Below are positions 1 to 10,624 of a stretch of 64,000 nt of DNA, in pieces (position 1 is the first letter of the stretch; each line of letters begins with the position of its first letter). This stretch comes from Pilaira anomala (lineage: Eukaryota; Mucoromycota; Mucoromycetes; Mucorales; Mucoraceae): NCBI GenBank assembly GCA_025716855.1, contig JAIXMQ010000016.1:62001-126000 (forward strand), in the 5' to 3' direction. A model generated the notes under the pieces. The model had not been told where the DNA came from. It was given only the letters and a program-made list of their open reading frames with translations, and ran no database searches. A program made the translations under genes and the position numbers.

Positions 1-926
1 TGTATTCCATTTACAATAATTGTTAAGTTTTCTATGACTACTACACCACATAAGACATTTTCTTTTTGTCACGTTTATAATACGCGTGTGATTTAACGTG
101 AGGGGGAGGGAGGAGGGGGGGGGGGGGCAGAAACCTCCATAACATAGGTACTAGACTCCTCAATCATATTTACTTTCAAATCAACCTTTTGAGCAGACGA
201 TCTTCAGCAGGAATCTTCAAGCATATTATTTCTCAACGTTTGTTCAGCCTCCAGCATTGTTTCACCCCTTTTAGGTGAGCAGTGTTAGAAAAATGTATTT
301 TGTTTTACATAATTAATAAACTTACCAGAAACTCTTCATTCTCAATAATCAAACACATGATGGGTGCAATGCAATGGATGATCTATTCCATTTCGGTTTG
401 CTTCTTATCTGTTAATCGATTTGTATTTTTGATCTTTCGCTTTGAGCTCTTTAAATAAAAAAAATGTCAGACAGACAGATCCACTAAGTAAATCTTTATA
501 CTTACAAGGCTTTTACCAATTTTAGACAGATTGAGAGGTTTAAAGAGCAATGCTCCTTTAATTTAGCTTTCTTCTCTTTGTAACAAAGAGTCAGATTTGC
601 AAGAGTTCTCTATTTAAGGAATATATAAATATAAGTGGAGGATGATGAATAGATGAATGCTTTATAGTAGACTTACAAAGTTTAAGATAACAAGGCTCGA
701 TTTGGACCTAGTTTCCGCGTCTAGAGTATGGACACGTTCAGGCAAGATAATCGAAGAGATACAGTCGAACCTACATCACTAAATATATAGCAAGGGTGAT
801 AAAATGTAATAACTACTTAAAATTATCTATTACATAAAATAAAAATTAGCATTTGTTTTTAAAAATAATAATAATGCACATTACTTTTGTATTGAGTTAT
901 TTAGCAGCTCGCCAATACAAGCAAAC

Positions 927-1301
927 GTATACGCTACTCATGATAGTCTGCATATATGCATAAACGCTGGATATGCTTCGCTACCATTTTCACTCGGGGC
1001 GGCTAATAAAGCCTACCACCAAGAGGCTAATGCTGGCTTGTTGGATTCCCTTACTTTCTTCCTGACAGTGACAGAGATCTTAATAAAAAAAAAGTATACG
1101 CTACTCATGATAGTCTGCATATATGCATAAACGCTGGATATGCTTCGCTACCATTTTCACTCGGGGCGGCTAATAAAGCCTACCACCAAGAGGCTAATTG
1201 CTGGCTTGTTGGATTCCCTTACTTTCTTCCTGACAGTGACAGAGATCTTAATAAAAAAAAGTATACGCTACTCATGATAGTCTGCATATATGCATAAACG
1301 C
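927..1301. repeat. 167-bp tandem repeat, two full copies plus a partial third
   Basis: Copy one spans 927-1093 and copy two 1094-1260; a third copy starts at 1261 and breaks off after 41 bases at 1301. Each copy begins GTATACGCTACTCATGATAG and ends in an A-run. The two full copies differ by one inserted base and one A in the tail. The unit is more GC-rich than its surroundings, which suggests a transposon or multicopy origin. I do not recognise a product on either strand. Confidence 0.9.
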
Positions 1302-1575
1302 GAAACAGCAATAGCAAGATCAACCTAGCCTAATTAACATTAGCGACTTCTTTGAAGAGGTACATACACATACAGGTCCAAGATCAATAAATAACGCCAT
1401 TAAGCTCGAGATGTACAGAATGGGGTTTATCTGAGATGGCACCTATAACAGAAAAACGATGAGCAAACAGAATGAATACTCTCAGATTTATGAAATAAGT
1501 TAATACTTAAACTCTCGTGCAATTTCTTGGATTATATAGCAATACAGAGCATCAAGGCGTTTCCAAGAGACAAAT

Positions 1576-1992
1576 ATTATTCTGTGAGCCACGTACTAAT
1601 ATCCGATTGTGTTAAGAAGAGAATAAAAGTAGGCACTTTGTCAGCGGCATGGGAAACCGACCAAGCTCAGCAGAATAATCTGACCAGGTACATACATCAC
1701 AACAGAGTCCCAAAGATATATGTAAGCTGTGTCGTCAGTCCTTCTTCATATCCGGAACCAAGTCAGGTCTCTTCGTCTAGATGCCTCTTATTTTGATGAA
1801 CATTATTCTGTGAGCCACGTACTAATATCCGATTGTGTTAAGAAGAGAATAAAAGTAGGCACTTTGTCAGCGGCATGGGAAACCGACCAAGCTCAGCAGA
1901 ATAATCTGACCAGGTACATACATCACAACAGAGTCCCAAAGATGTATGTAAGCTGTGTCGTCAGTCCTTCTTCATATCCGGAACCAAGTCAG
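1576..1992 (+). repeat. 191-bp direct repeat pair with 35-bp spacer
   Basis: Copies at 1576-1766 and 1802-1992 differ at one base (AAGATATATG versus AAGATGTATG). One plus-strand frame stays open across each copy and encodes a peptide of about 64 residues containing HVLISDCVKKRIKVG. In another frame the end of the copy reads C-K-L-C-R-Q-S, a CxxC knuckle like those in transposon proteins, but too short to assign. The near identity implies a recent duplication. It may be an exon fragment of a mobile element; I do not recognise the family. Confidence 0.85.
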
Positions 1993-2370
1993 ATCAAAAT
2001 AAGGCAAGAAAATACTGTATTGCTAATAGAGTATGTGGTAAATCACCAGCATTGTCATCTATTACCATATTAGAAACAATAAGCCATAATTGCTGCATAT
2101 TTATGTTATTACCTAAAAGAAATGGATTGAGAAATGTAGTTACAAACAAGGATAAACGTAATTTGAGTACTTTGGTCTGATGTCTGTATTGATTTTTTGA
2201 AACTATGAAGGAATACTCAACAGTTTTAAAAAGAGTGAATCAATACACAATTGGTACTTACAAGGAAGCTTCAAAAGGACGTTTGCTATAAAAATAATTA
2301 AAAAAAAAAAAAAAGAATAGTAAACCTACACAATCAAAGTAAATTTAATAATAATAAAAAAAACGGATTG

Positions 2371-2378
2371 TGACGTCA
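2371..2378. promoter_or_regulatory. CRE-like TGACGTCA palindrome
   Basis: A perfect eight-base TGACGTCA lies about 450 bp ahead of the start at 2825. This is the consensus bound by ATF/CREB-type bZIP factors. Whether it is used is inference from the match alone. Confidence 0.35.
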
Positions 2379-2824
2379 CCATTCCCATTCAATAAATAGT
2401 GAGATTTATGGACTTCTTTAATTTTGTGACTTCAGGTTCACTATTATAACTTTATGGGCTAATAAGAATATGAAAAATATAGAAATGACAGCTTTATTTA
2501 AATAATATATGGGTTAGTTAATCAATAAATAAATAAATAAAAGGGATATTCTTTATACTTTACTTTTTCTAATTTCTTGGCAATATTCATATATTGAAAA
2601 TTAACCAAAGAAGAAAAGAAAAGAAATAAAATAGATTGAATATTTATAGAAAAAAGAATAGAACCGTTTGTTGATTATAGAATAAATATAGATAAATTGA
2701 AACGTCTTTACGCAGTTGTGGTGTAACAAAAAAAAAAAAAAAATAGGAAAATCATCACCTAGCTTTCAATAGGAATTGACTTTGCTGTCGCAGCACGTCT
2801 GTCTTGTCTTTTTTTTTTCAAAAT

Positions 2825-4444
2825 ATGTATGATTCATTTGAATTGAAAAATCACACAAGTGACCCATCTCTTAAATATTTCATGGAACGTCCTATCAGAA
2901 AATGGTCTTATAAAGACTTTGAGAGTGCTGTTAATAAAAGCAAGCAGAGGACACGAAGTAGTACCAAAACTAAAAATGATTATCTGTCCGCAATGAACAA
3001 CATCCAGAATTTAAGTGATGTACCCGAATATGTGAAGAAAGAAGCTCGCCGTTTATCATCATTGCAGGGATCATCTGAAAAAGAATCAAATAATGCTATC
3101 TTCAACATCACTGCAAACGATTCTAACGTTATCAATTGTGGCACAGGTACTTACTATACTGGCCAACATAGTCCGCCCAATACCAAGGAAACAGCTCTCA
3201 AGTCTACACCAGTTTTGACACATGTTAATGATGAACATGACAATGAAAAGGAGGATGAAGTTCAGGATAAAGAGGAGGACGAAGAGGATGAAATACCATC
3301 TGATTTAACAATCGATCATCACCCCCACCGCACTTGTGAGTACACCCTAACTTATGCAGAATCAGATGAAGCCTCAACTAGTACTGAAACTGACAAAGAT
3401 GACTCAAAATGGATCATTGATGACACCTGTATATCCGATTTATGCTTCAAATTGAAAAGTACAACATCACAAATAGTCAAGCACGCTAATCCAGCACAGA
3501 TCTCGGATATCCGCATCCTCGTATTGAATGATATTTATATCCTTGATAAGAACTCTGCGTTTTCTGTTACGAAGTATTTCCCTGATGCAATTCATACCAC
3601 CCTCAAACCAACCTTGTTCTTTGAGACATATGTTCCTACAAAAGGCCTCAACTGTTATGATTGGTGTCTGGAAATTGAAGCATATCCTCCTGTTGACTGG
3701 TCCTCGTCGCTGTCGTTATGTGCTGAATTACTTACCACAGCATGCAAATCAGGGAATCTATTGGATATGCATACTGCCCAGGTCTTGACACAAATCCTTC
3801 CTGTTCTTACTAACGGCCCTCCTGACGACACAACTGAGGATAGTTATGTGCATTATTATCTTTCTCCTTTATTGTCCTCTGTATTTGCTTCTGATTCACG
3901 CCTGAAAATGAAATGGGCTAATGGTCAACTTAATTATGATACTCTCAATGCATTTAAGCCTGATTTCTCAGTGTATAATCTCTCTGGTTCTACGAAGTGC
4001 GTTGTCCTCATTGCCGAATTCAAACCTAAGGAACAAAATTCATATATTGAATCCGATTTGGTTAAGCTTGCGAAGCAGATGAAGTCCACACTGAACACGT
4101 TGATTATTAACGGAGTTAGTAAGCCTAAGGTTTGTGGTATTCAATGCGAAGGAGAAAATGTATGCACCTACACCATGGATTTACCCTCCCCCAAACTGTA
4201 CCGAATGGCCAACGTATCTAAAATCAAACTATTCAAGAATTTGGACCAAATATCCCTCCTCCCTAGTGTCATAACTCATTTGCTGTACTTGAAGACTGTT
4301 GCCTCTCAAACCGCCTCGAAGATTGAAACTGCTGTGTTATCTAAATATAATAACTTGAAACGCCCCGCCCCGATTCCTCCACTGGATTGGTTATCAAATC
4401 GCAGTGTTACCGTCTCTCGTATACCTAAAAAACAAAAAAAATAG
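2825..4444 (+). CDS. Orphan protein with PD-(D/E)XK nuclease-like motifs
   Basis: A single uninterrupted frame of 539 residues from the ATG at 2825; the frame is open a little further upstream but only from a TTG inside a T-run. The N-terminal half is polar, with an acidic stretch (EDEVQDKEEDEEDE) near residues 143-156. The C-terminal half is globular. There, K-P-D-F-S-V (PD at about 379-380), then I-A-E-F-K-P (ExK at about 398-400), then a K-L-A-K-Q-M-K helix follow the order of a PD-(D/E)XK nuclease core. Proteins of this general look are common in Mucorales and I know of no assigned function. It has no introns and lies directly beside a decayed transposase and a LINE fragment, so it may belong to a mobile element or to an expanded lineage-specific family. 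The nuclease assignment is motif-based only; loss of activity is possible. Confidence 0.75.
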   Translation: MYDSFELKNHTSDPSLKYFMERPIRKWSYKDFESAVNKSKQRTRSSTKTKNDYLSAMNNIQNLSDVPEYVKKEARRLSSLQGSSEKESNNAIFNITANDSNVINCGTGTYYTGQHSPPNTKETALKSTPVLTHVNDEHDNEKEDEVQDKEEDEEDEIPSDLTIDHHPHRTCEYTLTYAESDEASTSTETDKDDSKWIIDDTCISDLCFKLKSTTSQIVKHANPAQISDIRILVLNDIYILDKNSAFSVTKYFPDAIHTTLKPTLFFETYVPTKGLNCYDWCLEIEAYPPVDWSSSLSLCAELLTTACKSGNLLDMHTAQVLTQILPVLTNGPPDDTTEDSYVHYYLSPLLSSVFASDSRLKMKWANGQLNYDTLNAFKPDFSVYNLSGSTKCVVLIAEFKPKEQNSYIESDLVKLAKQMKSTLNTLIINGVSKPKVCGIQCEGENVCTYTMDLPSPKLYRMANVSKIKLFKNLDQISLLPSVITHLLYLKTVASQTASKIETAVLSKYNNLKRPAPIPPLDWLSNRSVTVSRIPKKQKK

Positions 4445-4589
4445 TTACTCTTTCCAGACCATTGATCATGAAGAGAACCTTATTGTAAATATATTATGAA
4501 ACACTAATTGTATATATAATAATAAAATGACTGTCTTAGTTATATCACTTTAAAAATAACATATTGAAAATGTTATCACAGCATTTGAT

Positions 4590-4960
4590 ATAGTTAATGG
4601 GAGAATGAGAGAGCCTGGAAACGCTAAGAAAAGAAAAGCTGTAAACGCCACAAAACGAAAAGCACCTAGATATGTGACATTCACTATACTAAAAGGAATT
4701 GTAACTGATCATTATTTACATTTTGTCAGCAATAAACTAGATACCACAAACGGATTTTCTAATATGAAAGGTTTTCATATTGTTATAGATAATGTTCTCT
4801 TTTTATTCTCTTGAAGCTGTCAATCCTATAATATTAGATAATGGGTCATGTATAGCTATCACCGTCTTCACTTGAACTCGATCCGATTGACATGTCGGAA
4901 GCTCTTTCTTCAAGATCAGTATCCATACTAAGTACTTAAAAAATTCACTCAACATACGTA
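4590..4960 (+). pseudogene. Decayed Tc1/mariner-type DDE transposase fragment
   Basis: An open segment at 4605-4814 encodes a Lys/Arg-rich stretch followed by F-H-I-V-I-D-N, matching the strand that carries the second catalytic Asp in the related relic at 56.4-57.3 kb (Y-Y-L-I-I-D-N-A-P-I-H). After a stop, a different frame around 4860-4900 reads S-L-E-L-D-P-I-D-M, the counterpart of the P-Y-S-P-x-x-N-P-I-E-x-F-W motif with the last catalytic acidic residue, here degraded. The N-terminal helix-turn-helix part is missing. It is a dead copy. Confidence 0.7.
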
Positions 4961-5163
4961 AATGATTGAATAAAGAGGCTTTCTGATTGTTTTAAATTTT
5001 TTTTGTTATTTTATTTCTTGCGTTACATGGCTGTGGAGCGAAGATCCAGAGCCAGAGGTAATCGCAAGTTAGAGCATGAAATGCCATTAGAAATAATATT
5101 TAAAATATATATAAAAATAAATCGGAGGAGAAAAAAGAGAATTAATAAGTATGAGAGAATCCA

Positions 5164-5592
5164 CTAATCGGAAGGGGACATTTCATTACTAAGAAAGAGA
5201 AAGTACTTGCGTATCTCAGCAATTACGGCGACAGGGAGAAAAGGAATGGGGTGAAAAGTCATTCGAAAGTGTGTTTTCCAAATGGCTGCAAGAGTATAGA
5301 ACACAATGATCGTGGGAGACAGGACACCAGAGTACTTGTAGTAACCAAGGCGCTGATCCAGGTCAAGGTGAGATAGTCCGTCAATGATTTCTTGAGTGAC
5401 AATTGTAGGCCACAGGAATTCGAAGATGATTTCATGCCACACATGTTGTTTGGGAGGGCAAAGAAAAAGCATGTGAGCGGAGGTCTCAAGAGAGTACGAA
5501 CAACTTTGGCAGGAGGCAGAGAAGGACGAATTTCGAAAGATCCCGGAGAGTATTGAACGACTTGTTTTAAATTTTGACCAGCTTCTGGCCAA
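5164..5592 (-). mobile_element. 3' end of a non-LTR (LINE) retrotransposon, zf-RVT domain
   Basis: The minus-strand frame of 142 residues contains C28-x2-C31-x8-H40-x4-C45, then hydrophobic helices with W-x-x-I (W-H-E-I). This is the layout of the zinc-binding domain that follows reverse transcriptase in L1-like retrotransposons. No reverse transcriptase or endonuclease part is present upstream, so this is a 5'-truncated remnant, the usual outcome of LINE insertion. A second frame over the same DNA is open but lacks the motif. Upstream it runs into a degenerate 23-bp tandem array. Calling it zf-RVT rests on the cysteine/histidine spacing. Confidence 0.65.
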
Positions 5593-5722
5593 ATTCTTTT
5601 CAAAATGCTGGACAAGTTAGTTTCAATCATTTGACCAAGTTAATCCCATTATTCTGGGCAACTTAACCCCACATAAATGTCCAAAATAATTCAAAAAATT
5701 GGGCAAAGTTTTCAAAAATTTA
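5586..5722. repeat. Degenerate 22/23-bp tandem array
   Basis: Units start at 5586, 5609, 5632, 5655, 5678 and 5700, spaced 23, 23, 23, 23 and 22 bases. Each begins with a variant of TGGNCAANTT followed by an AT-rich tail. Copies are strongly diverged, so the array is old. It sits at the 5' side of the LINE fragment on its coding strand. Confidence 0.65.
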
Positions 5723-5739
5723 GTAAATTGAGAGTGGAA

Positions 5740-7896
5740 GCACTGTACTATACCGTAACAAACTACATGGCAATTGATGAATATTATAATCTATGGGTAT
5801 ATTCAATGTATTACTTACTCTTGATTTTTAAGTTTAACTTTAACCAAATTATTTAATTATCATAGTATTCTGGTTTTGTATTGCTCACCATTTTCGTATT
5901 TTCCCTAAAAAAACTTTTTTCTTTTTCTTTTTGGGAGACATAGTCTCTGCCACAATTATAGAGTCATCCTTGTTATATTCAGAGTAGTCTTGAATGTATT
6001 GTATAAAACTCTCCAGAGAGCCAAGGATATTATTCTATTAAGGTTATTAACATCAATTTTAAATATAAATTAAATAAAACATACCCTCAGTTCGGTAATG
6101 TACATAATAAAGGTAGACTACAAATTTCTAAGCCAGAAGTTGGGCAAAAAAGCTTCTTCTCCGACTGGAAAGATTAAATAAGAGTGAGTAAACTTAGAAA
6201 TGATTATCTAGCATGAATAAAAAAAATGGTTTGAGTAAAAGATAAAAAGAATATAATTCACTTAAATACCTACTATAAATTTGGAATCCAGTATTCAGGA
6301 TTTGTTCTTTCAAAAGATGTTGCTTTTTTTCATCTCAAGTAAAAAAATGAGTGAAAAAACCCGCACCATTTTTGAGTACCATTTCCGCGTACCATTTTCG
6401 CGCATCATTTTTTTTTCACTAACGGGTTTGGACGGGATACTTTCTCTATTTAGTATAAGCAACCTGCACAAAAAAGAGTATTTGCTATTGAGATTTATTA
6501 GACAATGCATCGGTTCTTTGTGATAAAGTTATTAAAGCTATAATATATCTTACCACTGACAACACGTATTATGCACGTTTCAAAGTTGTTCATTTCTTGA
6601 TTCAATATTTTACCTGAATAACGGACGGTATTAAAGAAGAAAAAAAGATGATGGTGGTAAGGAAGTTTTATTTTGAAACATATATAAAAAAAGAAATAAA
6701 ATGAAAAGAAACTAAAAAAAAAACCGGTTTTTGTGGCGTGTGAGAGAAGATAAGATGTCAATAAAAATCAAGCGACAATCAGCCCTTAATCAGATATTTG
6801 CAATATTAGACCTAATGTTTTTTTACTTTTAGGATTAAAAATGGTGAACAAAAAAATATGGTGCGTGCGTATCTTTCCCCAGTAAGTGGATGATTAGGTG
6901 GCGTCTTAATTTTATTTCAGTACAGTATCGTTTTTTTTTTCTTTTTTTTTTGGAGTTCCAAAACCTCGTTTAAAATCCAACTACTGTGAAAGGAAACACA
7001 AGCGATGTCTGAATTTTTCTTAAAAGGCGAGAAATCCTGGCCGTGGTGTGCCGTGAGCTCTGTATGCATTTGGCCCAATAAAGAAAATGAATGTAACCAA
7101 TCAATCTTTTCCCCACAATTTCTTTTTTAAATGTGCATGTAAACAAATAAGCAAGGCATGTACTTGATTCTTTTTTAGAAATGTAGTATTCGCAGGTAGA
7201 AAAATCGAATAATACATAGTTTTCATTTAACCAAATAAATAGCGAAACAATCTGGAGAGAGAGAGAGAGAGAGAGAAATGTTAATAATAGACTGTACACA
7301 GCAAGTGGGATGATACCTTTCAGACTCTTTCACAAGATAAGTCCTATACCGAGCAAAACTCTACTAATATTAGAAATGAAATAAAGATTTTCTACAACAC
7401 GCGTTTCTTTTTTCTTTTTTTTTCTTTTTCTTTTTCTTTTTTTTTCTTTTTTCTTTTTTCTGAATGACAACAGTCTTAATAACGAATGAGTGCTTGTAAA
7501 AGAGAAGTGAAATACTAAAGGAAATATAGGGGTCATAAACGTTATTTGTGAACAGCATTTCGACTGTTTATGAACCTAAAATCAGAATATAACATAACTA
7601 GGAGTAAAGAAACGACTAATTCATTGACATGAAGAATCGGTTTGGCATCGGCCCTTAATGTCTATTTCTTATTAGTTGTTTTATTGAGTTTACGTCATGT
7701 TGAACAAGTTGTAAAAAGCTGTAAATGGAAATAAATCAAAATCTGGCCATTTTCTGCTTAATTAGCGTCCTGAATTGTGTGTCGCCCCCGCCCCTCCTTT
7801 TTTTTTGTTAGTATTTAACCCATTCTTTCCCTATTTATTTTTCTTTTCTTTTTCTTTCTCTCTTCTTTTTTTTATAATTTTATTTTTTGTAACTAA
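5740..7896. other. Intergenic, no gene seen
   Basis: AT-rich sequence with many homopolymers and a GA microsatellite at 7255-7277. Around 6366-6415 a roughly 13-base pattern (ACCATTTT plus variants) repeats three or four times imperfectly. The open frames here are T/A-rich and low in complexity and look non-coding. The last few hundred bases, with C/T-rich tracts at about 7790-7880, form the promoter and leader of the Zn2Cys6 gene. Confidence 0.6.
7255..7277. repeat. (GA)n microsatellite
   Basis: About eleven GA units in an intergenic region. Comparable (GA)n tracts occur at 18611-18632 and 22089-22115. Confidence 0.9.
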
Positions 7897-9609
7897 ATGC
7901 CAAAGATAGCTGTACAATCAACTACCAAACGAGTTAAAGTTACACTTGCTTGTATTGTTTGTCGTAAAAAGAAAGTCAAGTGTGATGGAATACAACCTAG
8001 TTGTTCCAGGTGTCAATCGATTGGAAACTGTTGTGAATATTCAGAGCCACCAAAGAAGCGAGGTCCACCTAAAGGTTATGTAGAAGTGATTGAGAGTAGA
8101 GCTCATCGAATCGAATCGCTTTTGGAAAAACAACAACAGCAATCGATTATCATTAAAGAGAGTTATAAACCTCTTAATTCTTTACTTTATTTAATTACAA
8201 GTCTAGTTGAACACGTACGTTAATATACATATATATATATATATATACATAATATAAAATAGAAACAGAACACTGATAAGGTCCATTCTTATGACTATCC
8301 TCTAGGGCAGCCATGGCATCGTATACGATTTTTTAATTAAAGAAAACCCAAGAAAGCAAGACAATTTATGGACTGATAATTTTTTCATTCATTTCAATTC
8401 TATATTTCCAGTCTTGTCAAGACCACAATTCATTCTTGATGAATTAAACCCGCTTTTAAATTTGGCTGTATTATTACTTGGCTGTAGGTTAGAAAATAAT
8501 GACTATGATCAGCAACAAGAAAAGATACTTTATCAACAGTTTTTTCTTTCTCTTGAGCTATCGAACTTAAATGATCTTTCGACTTTACAAGTATGGTATT
8601 TTATCTTTTTTTTTTTTTAAAAAAAAAAATATGCTCATATGATTTAATAATAATATATTTTTAGGCTATTGTTATCATGTGTTGGTATACATTTATCGCT
8701 GGTGATATGGCGAAATGTCATTCTCTCCGTCATCAATTGGCTCAGTTAATTTTAGATTTAAATTTTACGTTTGAATCTGATGATATTCATTTGAATGAAA
8801 TGAAGCGACGTATTTATTGGGTTTCTTTTGTCATTGACCAAATTATATCAACCTGTACTGGTACTAAAAAGTTTATCACGAATCAATACTTGTTTAAATG
8901 GCCTCAACTAGAAGACAATCAGTTATTCGTAAATCAACAAGCTACTTTACAAGTCAATAGCTTTCATCAATTGATTTTGTTAGCCAATATTATGGCAGAC
9001 TTATCAAATAGTCATAATATAAATAAGCTTGAATCAAACTTAACCGAATGGTTATTACAATTACCTTCTCATTTGGATTATAGTAGACTCACTCCTATTG
9101 CTAAATTCTATCGTATATTATATTATACCGTTCAAATCATGATTAATAATAATACGAATGGTCTTAATAGTAATAGTATCTGTACAAATGCAGCAAACTC
9201 AATTATTCATATTTCTGAACAAATGATTGATCTTGGTCAACACAAATATCTACACAATCTCTTCTTTTCATCACTTACATTAGCTACCTCAGTTCATATT
9301 GACAAACAAGATAAATCAAGTCTATACAATTCTATTTCTGTCATCAAAAAACTTAACTCTAGTTTATTATCCTGTGTTCATTTTGATTTACTTTTGGATC
9401 AGTTTTTAATAGATTCACCATTACTTCAATTCGATCTGTTAACTCAATCAACTTGGGCAGACAATTTTGATAACCAAACAATAGATTCTTCAACTACCAC
9501 ATGCTCGCCTGCTTCTTATATCACTCCCACTCATTCACCTTCATCATGTTTAAAAGAAGATATGTCATTCGACTTTATATCAGATCAACAATTTTTCTCT
9601 CTACTATGA
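7897..9609 (+). CDS. Zn(II)2Cys6 fungal transcription factor
   Basis: Three exons (7897-8214, 8306-8590, 8665-9609) join in frame to 515 residues. Residues 19-46 form C-x2-C-x6-C-x6-C-x2-C-x6-C (C19, C22, C29, C36, C39, C46), the binuclear zinc cluster of Gal4-type DNA-binding proteins, with the basic K-K-K-V-K between cysteines. It is followed by the linker P-P-K-K-R-G-P-P-K-G-Y and a short Gln-rich coiled-coil-like segment. The rest resembles the fungal-specific regulatory region: helical, with R-R-I-Y-W-V-S-F-V-I-D near the start of exon 3, the recurrent RRxYW motif of that domain. The C-terminus is Ser/Thr-rich and acidic, as in activation domains. Expected to act in the nucleus. The target pathway cannot be read from the sequence. 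Confidence 0.9.
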
Positions 9610-10624
9610 TTATTTACTTACTTTACGTTATATGACCCATACTTATTATTTACGCCCACCCTTATTATACATATACATATTCATATGCCCGCTCTTTACT
9701 ATATAAGTTACTACTATAGGCAACTCCATTATTCTTTCACTCTCTGTCACGGAACTTTCGGGTAATCATTCCGTCTATACATAATCTACCCTATTACACA
9801 AAGCACACAACATACTCATACACATATTTACTCTCTTTTTTCTTTTGTACCCGCATATGCTTTTTTTTTTTATGAAATTAATAGGATACATATAGTAATG
9901 TGAATTAATAAATACATAAATCTCTCTCTTTGCCCCACATTTCAATTATAAACCGCACGGTCATATAATATCATGCGACAGCCCATATATGAACCAAACA
10001 AATAACGTTGCGGTGGAGGTCACAAAATAATAATAATAATAAAAAAACAAAACGTGTGATATTTTGTAAATAAATTATGGACAGATCATCGAATTTAAGC
10101 ATACTCAGTTACCGAAATTGGCTAAAATCTCGTCGCATTTTACACGCACCAATAAATCACTGTGGGAAGCAATAGAATTTTCTGCATGTTTCCCTTTACA
10201 CCCGTGCATCATGTATAAAAATGATGTTGGTTTTTATCTTTTTATGACCGAAATAAGTCTAGTTTTTTTTTTTTTTTTTTTGGTCAGGGCACACTTTTTG
10301 TACCTATACACAACCAGTCATAAGGTTTATATTAAATCAAGGACCTTTTATCATGTGTCAATGGACTTCATTATTTTTCTGTCATTTACTAAGCATTTTT
10401 AATACTTTTAATATTGTATAAGCACATGTGCGTTACTAATTAAATCAGGTCCAAAAAAAAACATGATTTGTAGCTTTCCTTGTCAATGCAACATTTTGAC
10501 AAGAATGTCCGGCTCGGACCGAATCGCTTTACATCTTTTTTTTTTTTTTTCTGTTTGAAGGCACGTTATAGAAATATCAAGTCAAAGCATCCGTGAAAAC
10601 CTTCTCTTTTTCATATATCTCAAT
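9610..10624. other. Intergenic between the Zn2Cys6 gene and eL8
   Basis: About 1 kb without a convincing gene. It holds the 3' region of the upstream gene, AATAATAATAAT and T-run low-complexity tracts, and the eL8 promoter. The open frame at 10118-10402 is T-rich and not gene-like. Confidence 0.6.

Larger units (their letters stand above)
1..2824. other. Gene-poor left flank
   Basis: No gene with convincing coding character is visible. The stretch holds a long G-run at 102-127, two copies of a 167-bp tandem repeat, two copies of a 191-bp direct repeat and AT-rich filler with short A and T tracts. Short open frames inside the 191-bp repeats are the only coding-like signal. A perfect TGACGTCA palindrome lies at 2371-2378, about 450 bp ahead of the open frame that starts at 2825. 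Confidence 0.7.

Noticed and set aside
2804..2824. Start of the orphan protein at 2804
   Set aside because: This would use TTG inside a T-run; the first ATG in frame is at 2825.
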